Source of the DNA: Cordylochernes scorpioides
Lineage: Eukaryota > Arthropoda > Arachnida > Pseudoscorpiones > Chernetidae
Direction: 5' to 3'
DNA: 64,000 nt
NCBI GenBank assembly: GCA_030710605.1
Contig: CP092863.1
Location: 119,252,164 to 119,316,163, forward strand
Under the pieces are notes generated by a model. The model saw only the letters and a list, made by a program, of their open reading frames with translations, did no database searches and was not told where the DNA came from. This document shows, piece by piece, positions 19,401 through 26,400 of the stretch; position 1 is the first letter of the stretch, and every line of letters starts with the position of its first letter. The translations under genes were made by a program, and so were the position numbers.

Positions 19401-19843
19401 TCATATAGTTTCGCAGTTTTATGTAATTCTGGCCTTAACTACCCATTTAATGATTTTTCAGGATGCCTGAATGACCAGTTTTTTGGTCGTTGAGGTACAG
19501 CTTGCACCACGCTGATGAGGGCCAACAGCCCAAAACGTGTACATAGTTAGCTTTTCTTGATTAATCAAGAATGGGTATTTAGCCAATTCTGGAATAATAA
19601 AAATGGGGGACCCCCGAGACATCTTTTGATTCAATAGTGACCCCAGCATTTAGCTATTGCCATAAGGGATTTTATAAATAAAATGTAGGATATAAAAATT
19701 GATTTCATTTTTAATAAAATAAAAACGGAATATGCACAAACTAATTATAAACATTACCTTTTATATGTAGTTATAGTTGATGAAAGGTGTTTTGCTCGGT
19801 TGCTTGTCTTGCATTTTGAAAGCAGCCAACGTGAAGCTATCAT
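4299..19843 (-). CDS. ABHD11: ABHD11-type alpha/beta hydrolase (complete, six coding exons)
   Basis: Coding exons on the minus strand are 19758-19843, 15072-15216, 10110-10283, 8523-8705, 6898-7082 and 4299-4437. They sum to 912 nt, or 303 aa plus TGA (human ABHD11 is about 315 aa). All junctions are GT-AG and phase-consistent. Residues 1-28 are basic with no acidic residue, as expected for a mitochondrial targeting sequence. The nucleophile elbow is GHSFGG (Ser122). The catalytic His is in GTSHW (His282). Asp146 in VVDITP is the likely acid by analogy with YbfF-like enzymes. RNHGDSP, a hallmark of ABHD11, is intact. ABHD11 proteins are mitochondrial matrix hydrolases, reported to associate with the 2-oxoglutarate dehydrogenase complex and to protect its lipoylation. 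One oddity is that the usual HG oxyanion motif (HGLFG) reads HPLLG at 54-58. No frameshift or premature stop is present. Assignment to ABHD11 is confident; the substrate is unknown. Confidence 0.93.
4466..4862 (-). repeat. SINE-3, longest copy with CAA-type tail
   Basis: On the minus strand the roughly 400-bp body ends in TCATGGAATTCGTGTAATC, then GGGGATAAG and AAC repeats. The 3' end matches that of the LINE fragments at 12065-12432 and 14224-14512, but the body is different. It is therefore a LINE-tail-sharing non-autonomous element or a divergent LINE subfamily. Confidence 0.75.
4910..5186 (+). repeat. SINE-1, diverged
   Basis: Head, B-box-like 'GGATCGAATCC' and body are readable. The 3' hairpin is mutated (CCGTGATTATAATGG) and the tail is gone. 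Confidence 0.8.
5205..5358. repeat. H1 palindrome, two complete arms
   Basis: A near-perfect inverted repeat centres on GTAACAACGCTGTTATC near 5290. The plus arm reads GAAACGTCACACAC and the minus arm the complement. In this copy the two arms share one stem II, so only one hammerhead half is present per strand. Confidence 0.8.
5769..6048. repeat. Two pogo-like MITEs (CAGTAGAACC ends)
   Basis: Copies at about 5769-5876 and 5880-6048 have terminal inverted repeats CAGTAGAAC/GTTCTACTG flanked by TA. Bodies contain GAGAGGACAC and GCAACTCTCTGGTAAGAGG. TA duplication plus CAG...CTG termini are typical of the pogo/Tigger branch of Tc1/mariner. This family is the source of most minisatellites in the window. 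Confidence 0.75.
6429..6794 (+). repeat. Dispersed element (ACTAGACGGG... to ...TATATAGATATAG)
   Basis: It begins ACTAGACGGG with the hairpin CCCGGGCTTCGCCCCGGG, and ends with (CAAA)n and GATTTTTATATATATAGAT. It has the same plan as the element at 2392-3084. No coding capacity is visible. Confidence 0.55.
6803..6850 (+). repeat. 28-bp sequence shared with 44123-44150
   Basis: The stretch contains TTGACA-AGA-TGTCAA (6-bp stem, 3-nt loop) followed by TAAAAT, and recurs near 44.13 kb. It lies in ABHD11 intron 5, about 50 bp beyond the exon 5 donor. Confidence 0.5.
6898..7082 (-). CDS. ABHD11: ABHD11 exon 5
   Basis: It encodes 61 residues plus two bases of a split Arg codon. Contents include FRWQFNLQGV, the ABHD11 lid/core segment, and RGPTLFLPSQDSHF, a strand that aligns with GPTLFLLGGNSQF in vertebrate ABHD11. 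The acceptor is GATTCCAG at 7083. The donor is GTAGCC, canonical GT but otherwise weak. The acceptor abuts a LINE-tail tandem array with almost no polypyrimidine tract. Confidence 0.92.
7086..7866 (-). repeat. Tandem array of a LINE 3' end (about 123-bp units), with assembly gap
   Basis: Six or more units at about 7086, 7208, 7331, 7454, 7676 and 7800 each contain the LINE 3' hairpin (GTGTAA/TTACAC or variants) and CTTATCCCC. Two variant types alternate. The exact 100 N at 7538-7637 lies inside it, so the true copy number is unknown. The open frames across it are repeat artefacts. Confidence 0.9.
7538..7637. other. Assembly gap (100 N)
   Basis: Exactly 100 undetermined bases, a common placeholder for a gap of unknown size. 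It falls within the LINE-tail tandem array, so it is probably a collapse of repeat units. Confidence 0.98.
7905..8487 (+). repeat. SINE-1 interrupted by a fold-back MITE
   Basis: SINE-1 head and body run 7905-8087 and resume at 8360 through the 3' hairpin and GGGATAA at 8487. The break is flanked by an 11-bp duplication (ACATTTGTAAG) at 8077-8087 and 8360-8370. Confidence 0.88.
8088..8359. mobile_element. Fold-back MITE with long inverted repeats and 11-bp target duplication
   Basis: The arms of about 120 bp are nearly complementary (TTTAGAACGAATTTTGACAA against its complement near 8310-8329, and GAAACATTTG near both ends). An 11-bp duplication of the host SINE flanks it. Long inverted repeats with 9-11 bp duplications are typical of Mutator-like MITEs, an inference here. 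Other copies are 8855-9268, 36717-36935 and a half copy at 46165-46300. Confidence 0.75.
8523..8705 (-). CDS. ABHD11: ABHD11 exon 4
   Basis: It has 61 codons, phase 0 at both ends, acceptor TGTTGCAG and donor GTGAGT. It encodes PELVNSLTVVDITPFQL, with the Asp of VVDIT being the likely triad acid, and the cap-helix region HEARNLVGKHLRTKIP. Confidence 0.93.
8838..9270. mobile_element. Fold-back MITE carrying a tRNA-like insert
   Basis: The arms are GATTGTAGAACGACATTTG and its complement near 9250-9267, with the same family core (CCTTAGGGATGA) as 8088-8359. The centre holds a 77-nt tRNA-like sequence on the minus strand that other copies lack. Confidence 0.75.
9014..9090 (-). pseudogene. tRNA-like sequence (possible tRNA-Thr-type pseudogene or SINE head)
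   Basis: On the minus strand, TCCAGGG at the 5' side pairs with CCCTGGA at the 3' side (extendable to 9 bp). An A-box-like TAGCCTAGTGAACATGG and a perfect B box GGTTCGATTCC with a T-arm of 4 bp are present. The anticodon stem is weak, with about 3 bp around CAGGTAA, where the expected U33 is A. If the loop is right the triplet would be GGT. A functional tRNA is unlikely. It may be the head of another SINE family. Confidence 0.55.
9586..10090 (-). repeat. H1 tandem array, five head-to-tail units (about 100-108 bp)
   Basis: Five units run in the same direction, each with a hammerhead-like centre on the minus strand (CTGATGA/CTGAAGA/CTGTTTA, then GGTAAC/GTTACC or GTTAAC, then GAAATTTC), joined by AGTACTGAATGGATATAGAT. 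Most cleavage-site positions have drifted from CGTC to TTTC. The array ends about 20 bp before ABHD11 exon 3. Confidence 0.8.
10110..10283 (-). CDS. ABHD11: ABHD11 exon 3 (nucleophile exon)
   Basis: It has 58 codons, phase 0 at both ends, acceptor TTGTGTCCAG and donor GTAAAA. It encodes VLAPDLRNHGDSPW and LVGHSFGGRLAMRLALSK. The GHSFGG serine is the catalytic nucleophile of the fold. This is the exon that most clearly identifies the family. Confidence 0.95.
10372..10518. repeat. H1 palindrome
   Basis: It starts GATAAGGTACAATTTGG, and the minus-strand arm has GACGTTTCGGTAACAGCG. The plus arm is deleted around stem II and continues ACATCACACACTATTTATT. Confidence 0.75.
10596..10762. repeat. 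Three-unit 51-bp minisatellite of MITE end
   Basis: Three copies of a 51-bp unit (CAGTAGAAC...CTCCATGAGAGGACACTCTCGCTAGAGG) are derived from the pogo-like MITE terminus. It is a small version of the large arrays in RAB35 introns. Confidence 0.8.
10788..10868. mobile_element. Small MITE with CTCATGGACAAAACTTAAGG-type ends
   Basis: An 80-bp palindrome: TTCATGGAGAAAACTTAAGG at one end and CCTTATGTTTTGTCCATGAG at the other. TA-flanked ends suggest a Tc1/mariner-type MITE (inference). Confidence 0.6.
11185..11330. mobile_element. Palindromic MITE, ACAGGTCAACAAAACTTAAG ends
   Basis: Inverted ends are ACAGGTC...AAAACTTAAGGAAGTTGTACC and its complement. The internal part contains TATATCGGGATT, shared with the 118-bp array unit at 3684-4270. 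Confidence 0.65.
11330..11506. repeat. Degenerate H1 arm and spacer
   Basis: An H1 arm is recognisable from AAGGTAACAAGAAATATCC through GTTTTGGTAACAGAGTTG to about 11403. The rest to 11506 has no recognisable element. Confidence 0.5.
11507..11800 (-). repeat. SINE-1
   Basis: The T-rich start (A tail on minus), GCTTATCCCTAGTACACG, 3' hairpin, body and B-box complement are all present. Its head ends in TAACGGTTTA, next to an H1 arm at about 11800-11940. Confidence 0.85.
12065..12432 (+). pseudogene. LINE 3' end, degraded reverse-transcriptase C-terminus, CAA tail
   Basis: Homologous to 14224-14512 but in plus orientation. GAGCTCTGAACCTCAGACAG is duplicated at 12083 and 12150. The sequence goes through TGCCCAAAATGTAGC (a CPKC-type knuckle) and ends with the LINE 3' hairpin region, GGGGATAAG and (AAC)n at 12432. 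Stops and substitutions break the frame. It is a 5'-truncated dead copy. Confidence 0.75.
12821..13031. repeat. H1b palindrome (CAAGAAAATAAGRCC subfamily)
   Basis: Two long arms (ACAAGAAAATAAGGCCTAAT and its complement) each carry a hammerhead-like centre. On the plus strand it is CTGATGA near 12922, GGTAAC/GTTGCT, then GAAACGTCACACAC. H1b differs from H1 by the AAGAAAATAAGACC block and the TGCTTTATCA end. Confidence 0.8.
13197..13604 (+). repeat. SINE-2 (GAA-tailed), sense orientation
   Basis: It starts near ACCAAGACCAGATGAAAAAG, runs through AGTACCCTGTAAGGGCTCC and ends at GTGGAGATAAGAAATAAGAA. It is an internally rearranged copy lacking the AAGCTT hairpin. Confidence 0.8.
13630..14220. 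repeat. H1 arms and spacer in ABHD11 intron 1-4 region
   Basis: H1 arms are at about 13650-13800 (TTTTGTCTAAAGATGGTAAC) and 14092-14220. The 13810-14090 spacer is AT-rich with no recognised element. Confidence 0.6.
14224..14512 (-). pseudogene. LINE 3' end encoding the C-terminal part of a reverse transcriptase ORF
   Basis: On the minus strand an open stretch of about 84 codons reads LTRFRTGHLKPL, then CPKC, then EHIL and a downstream Cys. This is the arrangement seen at the C-terminus of many non-LTR (Jockey/CR1-like) ORF2 proteins, where R..QTTLTRFRTGHL precedes a zinc-knuckle-like segment. The sequence then enters the 3' UTR with the hairpin GTGTAA-TCT-TTACAC, a GGGGTAAG variant and AAC repeats. 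It is 5'-truncated and non-functional. It identifies the LINE whose tail is shared by SINE-3 and the 7086-7866 array. Confidence 0.75.
14580..14800 (+). repeat. H1 arms joined to GC-hairpin element fragment
   Basis: The H1 centre at about 14650 has CTGAAGA, GGTAAC/GTTACC and GAAATGTCACACAC. At 14715 ATAATCTA is followed by CTAGCCGAATG, the same junction as at 1635, 17305 and 44660. Confidence 0.75.
14811..15010 (-). repeat. Tandem of CTCATGGACAAAACTTAAGG element (about 118-bp period)
   Basis: Two partial units share the 3684-4270 repeat (TCAGAGTTATTGTCTCAATC) and the end sequence AAGTTTTGTCCATGAGTGTA. They lie just downstream, in gene direction, of ABHD11 exon 2. Confidence 0.8.
15072..15216 (-). 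CDS. ABHD11: ABHD11 exon 2
   Basis: The first base completes a split Arg codon, and 48 codons follow. The acceptor is ATTTCCAG and the donor GTCTGA. It encodes VSLSYVSYE, RRPPVLLFHPLLGSAAIW and LAHRLQCQ. In other ABHD11 proteins the strand-turn reads FLHGLFGS; here the conserved Gly after His is Pro. Confidence 0.9.
15502..15956 (+). mobile_element. GC-hairpin composite element, complete, not inside H1
   Basis: It runs from CTATATACAGTTACGAGCG through a promoter-like block with CTCCTATTGGTTCGC (inverted CCAAT) and GGAGCGAGTCGCTCC. An inverted pair near GCATATATTAGTTAATAACT follows, and it ends GGGTCATTCGGCTAG. A short insertion near 15887-15932 disrupts the terminal GC hairpin. Unlike the copies at 17305 and 44251 it is not bordered by H1 arms. 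Confidence 0.65.
16086..16398 (-). repeat. SINE-1
   Basis: A complete but diverged copy. It has the T-rich start, GCTTATCCCTAAACACG, the 3' hairpin, the body and a B-box complement (GGATTTGATCC). Confidence 0.85.
16399..17020. repeat. H1 arms and an unassigned repeat with a CTGATGA/GAAA pairing
   Basis: H1 arms are at 16399-16480 and 16905-17020. Between them, 16520-16690 contains a repeat also found at 27360-27545 and 60220-60350 (TTACTGCAATGGAAAAATTA). On its minus strand, CTGGC-GAAA (16669-16677 region) and CTGATGA-GCCAG (16638-16649 region) face each other. No gene is supported here. Confidence 0.55.
17167..17765. mobile_element. H1 element carrying the GC-hairpin composite
   Basis: An H1 palindrome at 17167-17304 is followed at 17305-17732 by the composite element in reverse orientation, then the H1 end AATAATCCAAATTGTACC. 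Both junctions match the copy at 44229-44815 exactly, so the two share a common nested ancestor. Confidence 0.75.
17805..17891. mobile_element. 87-bp mariner-type MITE inserted in an H1 arm
   Basis: The ends are CAGAGTGGCTCATTAAGTC and GACTTATGGGTCACTCTG with TA on both sides (17803-17804 and 17892-17893). Removing it restores the H1 sequence AAATAAATAGTGTGTGATG. The TA duplication and inverted ends support a Tc1/mariner origin. Confidence 0.85.
17949..18150 (+). repeat. SINE-1, 3' truncated
   Basis: Head and B box (GGATCGAATCCC) are present. The copy stops after GTAAGTGCAAAGGTCGAA. Confidence 0.8.
18151..18620. repeat. H2-related palindromic sequence
   Basis: It contains GATATTGTACTGGGATAAGG and AAAGTTGCTGATGGCTTGC, which also occur in the H2 fold-back at 19067-19600. 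A local palindrome around 18300-18365 has arms AAGATACTTCGGCCAGTAAA. Confidence 0.55.
18621..18943 (+). repeat. SINE-1, full length with target duplication
   Basis: A complete SINE-1 ends in an A tail. A duplication ATACGCCAAT flanks it (18611-18620 and 18944-18953), direct evidence of retroposition. It is the best copy for defining SINE-1 ends. Confidence 0.92.
19067..19600. repeat. H2 fold-back (large palindrome)
   Basis: Arms of about 200 bp run from TCCAGAATTAGCCAAATA to the complement near 19585, meeting around 19300. Each arm contains CTGATGA then GGGC/GCCC (loop CAACA or CATCA) then AAAA(C/T)G. This resembles a hammerhead core with the conserved G12 replaced. Related pieces are at 18243-18480, 21280-21430, 24010-24140, 51590-51700 and 57940-58090. 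Confidence 0.6.
19758..19843 (-). CDS. ABHD11: ABHD11 exon 1 with mitochondrial targeting sequence
   Basis: The ATG at 19843 opens 28 codons plus two bases (AG) that join the A of exon 2 to make Arg, an exact phase match. The peptide MIASRWLLSKCKTSNRAKHL is rich in Arg/Lys/Ser and has no acidic residue, typical of a matrix presequence. The donor is GTAATG. No similarity search was possible, so exon 1 rests on phase, composition and position. Confidence 0.75.
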
Positions 19844-20386
19844 TTTAAATATTAAAATGTGGAGATTTCATACACTGAAAGTATTAATTGTAAGTAGGAC
19901 TTTTAAGGAAAGCATGACTTTGGTTTCAAAAAATATGTTGACATACGCCAATAGGACCGAATTTATTTTGATAGGTTTCATCTTCTGGTATGAAAAAAAA
20001 TTCTAGTTTATTTTATGATAAATGAGTAAATTTAAATGATAATAAATTTGTTCAAATTTACGAAATAAAATGGTAGAATTTTTCATATTACATTTATTTG
20101 GAAATTTCTAAATTGATGCATTCACTAACTTCCTCACCCTCTCTCTTTTTTAAAGTTTACATGTCCATTCTATTTAATTTTTGAATTATTTTTCATAAAG
20201 CTTTTTAAAAAATATTGATCCGTTGTTATTTTCATATTAAAATAAATAAATAAATAAAAATAAAATTATAGAAACGTTGCCGATTAAAATATAAACAAGT
20301 TAGACGCCTGTCGGATGAGTCATATAAACGCCCCTATTTATTATTTTTTATTTAAAATTTGAGCATTATTTATACATTTTTCTAAA
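19844..20386. promoter_or_regulatory. Divergent ABHD11/RAB35 promoter interval
   Basis: The two start codons face away from each other across 543 bp. The interval is AT-rich and nearly repeat-free, unlike its surroundings. Visible candidates close to RAB35 are an AP-1/CRE-like TGAGTCA at 20316-20322 and an AT-rich block TATTTATTATTTTT about 50 bp before the ATG. No CpG-rich stretch is seen. Transcription starts cannot be fixed from sequence. Confidence 0.6.
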
Positions 20387-20438
20387 ATGGCCAAAGAGTA
20401 CGATCATTTATTCAAGCTTTTAATTATTGGCGATAGTG
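20387..20438 (+). CDS. RAB35: RAB35 exon 1
   Basis: The ATG context is CTAAAATGG. It encodes [17 protein letters not shown] plus the first base of Gly18. The donor is GTAAGT. The P-loop is split by intron 1, as in many Rab genes. Confidence 0.96.
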
Positions 20439-23400
20439 GTAAGTTTAGCCAAATTAGGACACTATTATGACGAAACCATTTATATGTGGTATTTATATAA
20501 AAATAAAATAATGTTTTGATATTTTTGTAATTTTTGCTATCGGAATAAATGGATGTTTGAATTAGAACATGCAACCAATTGTTATCCCTTTTAAGATTTA
20601 CGCTAATGTTTATATTTCAGTGTGATTTAAACCCCTAATGCCAAAAGTAAATAAATATGGGTCGAAACCATTAGTTATATAAACTTGAAACAATAATACA
20701 TATATATTGTTATATATATATAAAACTACAGACATTTAACAATTATTTCAACCACATTAACAAACTTAAAAAAAAAAAAAAAAATTCATTCCAAAATATT
20801 TTATTTACAACTTTTGGTCAATTCAATAACTAAGTTGTTACTTTTATTTTAAAAATAAATCCATAAAGGAGACATATATATATATATAGCGTTTTTAAAA
20901 TTAAATTGTAATATTAGCATATATTTTACAAATTTTATATAAAATCAAATAATTTTGGCATAGTTCACATAAGAACCTAAATATAAAAGCCAATGCAATT
21001 TTAACTTCTATAAAGTAATCAATCACACTCAATATAAAATAATTCAAAATAAATTTATGGAAATAACATTATTTAATGACCAAAAGATGGTGTTCAAAAT
21101 GCACAACTTATATAAGCATCACAAATGCCAAAATATACAAAGATTACAATATCATGCCCCTATATCTATATACCATAAACTTGGAAATAACAATTATATT
21201 GATAATTCATTTAAAACAAACTTTTATATCTATATTATAATGAAAACATTAGACCTTCAGGGATAAATTAAGAAAAAGCCATCTCCTTATCGTGCAACTT
21301 AAAGTTGCTGATGGCTTGAGCCATCTATCAGAATAAATTTCAATTATTCATTGATTTTTAATTATTCCAGAATTGGACAAATACCCAATCTTGATATTAA
21401 TCAAGATATATATCAATAATTAAAAATCAACCAATATGATAAAGCACAATTTGGATTATAGATTATAAATACAAGAAAATAAGACCTAATCCAAATAATT
21501 TAATAGTGTGTGACGTTTCAACAACAGCATTCTTACCATCATCAGACAAAAGAATACATTTTTTTTATTCTTTTGTCTGATGATGGTAACAATACTGTTT
21601 CCAAAACGTCACACACTATTAAATTATTTGGATTAGGTCTTATTTTCTTCTATCTATATATTCTATAATCCAAATTATTCATTTAGATTATAAACACAAA
21701 GTAAAAAGACCAAATCCAAATAAATAGTGTGTGACATTTCGGTAAAAGTGTTGTTACCATCTTCAGACAAAAGTGCTGAATTGGAAATTTTACCACAGCA
21801 TGTTTATAATAGTTACTGTTATCAAGTGTGTAAACAAGATAGCAGATAAGAGGAAGTGGTAAAATTTCTCATTCAGTACTTTTGTCTGAAGATAAAAACA
21901 ACGCTTTTACCAAAATGTCACACACTATTTATTTATTTGGTCTTATTACCTTGTGTTTATAATCTATAATCCAAATTTTGCATTATTAACTTGGTTTCTG
22001 TTTGGAATAAAAAGAAACAGGTGTAATAAGGTACAATTTAGATTATAGATTAGATATAAAAGATAAGACCAAAATCCAAATTATTGAAATGTTTGTGACG
22101 TTTCGGTAACAACGTTGTTACAATCAGATAAAGTATTAAGTAAAGAAAAGCTTCAGATCCAGAACTCTTCAATTTTTTAGCTTATCCCTAGTATACGTGG
22201 TACAGGCCATGATAATCATGGTGGGTATAGGTAGGCGACTACTTTTTACTGTAAGTACACCACATGTCTATACATGAGAAAAGCAGTTCGACTTTTGCAC
22301 TTACAAATGTGCCAGAGCCCTGTTTGGTTACTTGCACTCGCTGGTGGGGTTGGACTTTTGCAAGAATCATGGGCCATTGGAGCATTTTTTTTTTTTTAAT
22401 TAGAAAAAAGTGCCTAAAGTGTTGTTACTGAAACGCCATACACTATTTATTTATTTAGATTTGGTCTTGTTACCTTATCTTTCCAATCTATAATCCAAAT
22501 TGTACCTGATAAGGCACAATTTGGATTATAGACTATAAACACAAGGTAATAAAACCAAATCTAAATAAATGAATAGTGTGTAACGTTACAGTAAAAGAGT
22601 TGTTACCGAAATGTCACACACTATTTATTTATTTGGATTTTGGTCTTATTACCTTTTGCCAAATTGTACCTTATCAGTTTTGAGTCATGTATAAATTGTA
22701 ATTTGAATTTGGTCTGGGTATACTACTCTGTATATATGTACTTTTATTTTTATTTTTGTGATATTTTATTGATACAAAAAGCACAGATTATGCAAATCAT
22801 TTATATTCTATGTAGATATATAAAGCTGTAAAGAGTTACAGTGACACCTCCCATGAGAGGAAACTAAATCTAGAAGACACTTCTCTACAAAGGACAGTTT
22901 AATTTGTAAAATTTACCATTTTTTACTAATTAGCAACTCTCCAGTAAGAGGACACCTCTCTCTAAAGGACATTTTGGAGCTCTAAGTTTTGTCCTTTACA
23001 GGAAAGTTTTACTATATAAAATGTGAATGTACAGTTAAACCTGTCTATAGCGCTCCCTCTTGGGACTCACCAAAATAGGGTGCTATAGAGAGGGGGGTAC
23101 TATAGACAGGTCACTTTTAATGTAAAATGTTTACATTTCTTCTTCTTCTTTCTTATCTCCACACTGGGTGAAGTAGAATGCGTCTGCCTTTGTCATCAAG
23201 ACTGAGAGCACTACTCAGTGGCTGATTTAGCTAAAAAAAAATGGCCGCCTCTGACATGAGGAACAGACACCATGTGCAGCTGCTCCTAACATGGAGTACA
23301 AACGCTGCTCATCCTGTATTCCTGGATTAGGAGCCCTTACAGGGTACTATCAGCTGGGCCAGCTGAGCCCAGGTTTTTTAGTGAGCTTTTACTGCTCCCT

Positions 23401-26400
23401 CTCCTCCTTTTTCATCTGGGCTTGGGACCGGCGAAGGCGGAGTTTACATTTTAATGTTTAAAATCGGGCGTTATAGAGAGGGGGTGCTATAGACAGGTTT
23501 AACTGATGTTATATTTACAAATACAGTAGAACACCTACTCCAATGGAAATACACTCGTGCTAAAGACACTTCTCTACAAAGGACAGTTTTCATCAACAAA
23601 ATGACCATTTTTTTACTAATAATTTGCTACTTTCGGTTAAGAAAACCCCTCTACCTAAAGGACATTTTGTCTCTGAAACTAGCTGTCTTTTAAAGAGAGG
23701 TTCTATTATATAAAACCTGCTTAATTTATTGTATGTGAACAATGCTTAATGGCTTATGTGCTATTTGAATAGATATCAACTAATTATATTAAATAAATGA
23801 TAAATTATATACAGTTAAACCTGTCTATAGCGCCCCCTCTTGGGACTCACCAAAATAGGGTGCTATAGAGAGGGGGCGTTTTAGACAGGTCACTTTTAAT
23901 GTAAATTGCATCATACTACGCATTTAAAATTGGGCGCTATAGAGAGGAAGGCGCTATTTAGAGGGGGCACTATAGACAGGTTTAACTGTATATAAAAGAA
24001 AACTTCTCTAGGAAAAATTTGTTCAGGCATTGAAGTGTATCCTGTATCCTATGCTGAGAGGGCCAACAGCCTGAAATAAGTACCATGGTTGGTTCTTCTT
24101 GGTTTATAAAGAAAGAGATTTTCACCACTATTCTGGAATATACGGTGAAACATCTATCTAGAGAACAACACCTAGTGTCAGAGCCAACATGTTCTTTAGA
24201 GAGAGGTGTCCTTTTATTGGAGAGCTGCTAAATAGTAAAAATGGTCTTCTTCTTTCTTATCTCCACTCAATCAATCATATTAGGGTATCAAGCTTGTAAA
24301 GTTTATCGATTGTGTCTGCCGGGAATGAGTCAATACAGTCAATAATTGTCTTTTGAGGTTGCAGGTTGAAAATTGATGGTTGTAAAAATGGTAATTTTGG
24401 TGATGAAAATTCTGTTTTATAGAGAGATGTCCTCTTACTGGAGAGTGTTGAAATAATAAAAATGGTAATTTTGCTGATAAAAATTGTCTTTTGTAGAGAA
24501 GTGTCTAGTTACAGGAGAGTTGCTAAAGAGTGAAAATGTCCTCTTACTGGAAAGTTAATAAATAGGAAAAATGGTAATTTTGGTGATATAAAACTTATTT
24601 TATAGAGAGATGTTCTCTTACTAGAAAGTGGTGAATAGTAAAAAGTGATAATTTTGCTGATAAAAACTGTACTTTTGTAAAGAGATGTCCTCTTACTGGT
24701 GAGTTGCTAGATAGTAAAAATGATAATTTTGGTGATGAAAATTCTTCTTTAGGGAGAAGTGTCCTCTTACTGGTGAGTTGCTAGATAGTAAAAATGATAA
24801 TTTTGGTGATGAAAATTCTTCTTTAGGGAGAAGTGTCCTCTTACTGGTGAGTTGCTAGATAGTAAAAATGATAATTTTGGTGATGAAAATTCTTCTTTAG
24901 GGAGAAGTGTCCTCTTACTGGTGAGTTGCTAGATAGTAAAAATGATAATTTTGGTGATGAAAATTCTTCTTTAGGGAGAAGTGTCCTCTTACTGGTGAGT
25001 TGCTAGATAGTAAAAATGATAATTTTGGTGATGAAAATTCTTCTTTAGGGAGAAGTGTCCTCTTACTGGTGAGTTGCTAGATAGTAAAAATGATAATTTT
25101 GGTGATGAAAATTCTTCTTTAGGGAGAAGTGTCCTCTTACTGGTCAGTTGCTAGATAGTAAAAATGATAATTTTGGTGATGAAAATTCTTCTTTAGGGAG
25201 AAGTGTCTTCTTACTGGTGAGTTGCTAGATAGTAAAAACGATAATTTTGGTGATGAAAATTCTTCTTTAGGGAGAAGTGTCCTCTTACTGGTGAGTTGCT
25301 AGATAGTAAAAAGTGATAATTTTGCTGATAAAAACTGTACTTTTGTAAAGAGATGTCCTCTTACTGGTGAGTTGCTAGATAGTAAAAATGATAATTTTGG
25401 TGATGAAAATTCTTCTTTAGGGAGAAGTGTCATCTTACTGGTGAGTTGCTAGATAGTAAAAATGATAATTTTGGTGATGAAAATTCTTCTTTAGGGAGAA
25501 GTGTCCTCTTACTGGTGAGTTGCTAGATAGTAAAAATGATAATTTTGGTGATGAAAATTCTTCTTTAGGGAGAAGTGTCCTCTTACTGGTGAGTTGCTAG
25601 ATAGTAAAAATGATAATTTTGGTGATGAAAATTCTTCTTTAGGGAGAAGTGTCCTCTTACTGGTGAGTTGCTAGATAGTAAAAATGATAATTTTGGTGAT
25701 GAAAATTCTTCTTTAGGGAGAAGTGTCCTCTTACTGGTGAGTTGCTAGATAGTAAAAACGATAATTTTGGTGATGAAAATTCTTCTTTAGGGAGAAGTGT
25801 CCTCTTACTGGTGAGTTGCTAGATAGTAAAAAGTGATAATTTTGCTGATAAAAACTGTACTTTTGTAAAGAGATGTCCTCTTACTGGTGAGTTGCTAGAT
25901 AGTAAAAATGATAATTTTGGTGATGAAAATTCTTCTTTAGGGAGAAGTGTCCTCTTACTGGTGAGTTGCTAGATAGTAAAAAGTGATAATTTTGCTGATA
26001 AAAACTGTACTTTTGTAAAGAGATGTCCTCTTACTGGTGAGTTGCTAGATAGTAAAAATGATAATTTTGGTGATGAAAATTCTTCTTTAGGGAGAAGTGT
26101 CCTCATACTGGTGAGTTGCTAGATAGTAAAAATGATAATTTTGGTGATGAAAATTCTTCTTTAGGGAGAAGTGTCTTCTTACTGGTGAGTTGCTAAATAG
26201 CAAAAATGGTAATTTTGGTGATGAAAACCCTTTTATAGAGAGATGTCTTCTTACTGAAGAGTTGTTTTTTTTTTTGCTTATCCCTAGTACACGTGGTACA
26301 GGCCATGATAATCATGGTGGGTAGTTAGCGACTGCTTTTTACTGTAAGCGCACCACATGTCTACACATGTGAAAGCAGTTCGACTTTGCACTTATAAATG

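Noticed and set aside
22640-22831. Hydrophobic 63-codon frame
   Set aside because: Begins in an H1 end and continues in low-complexity AT sequence. No supporting feature.
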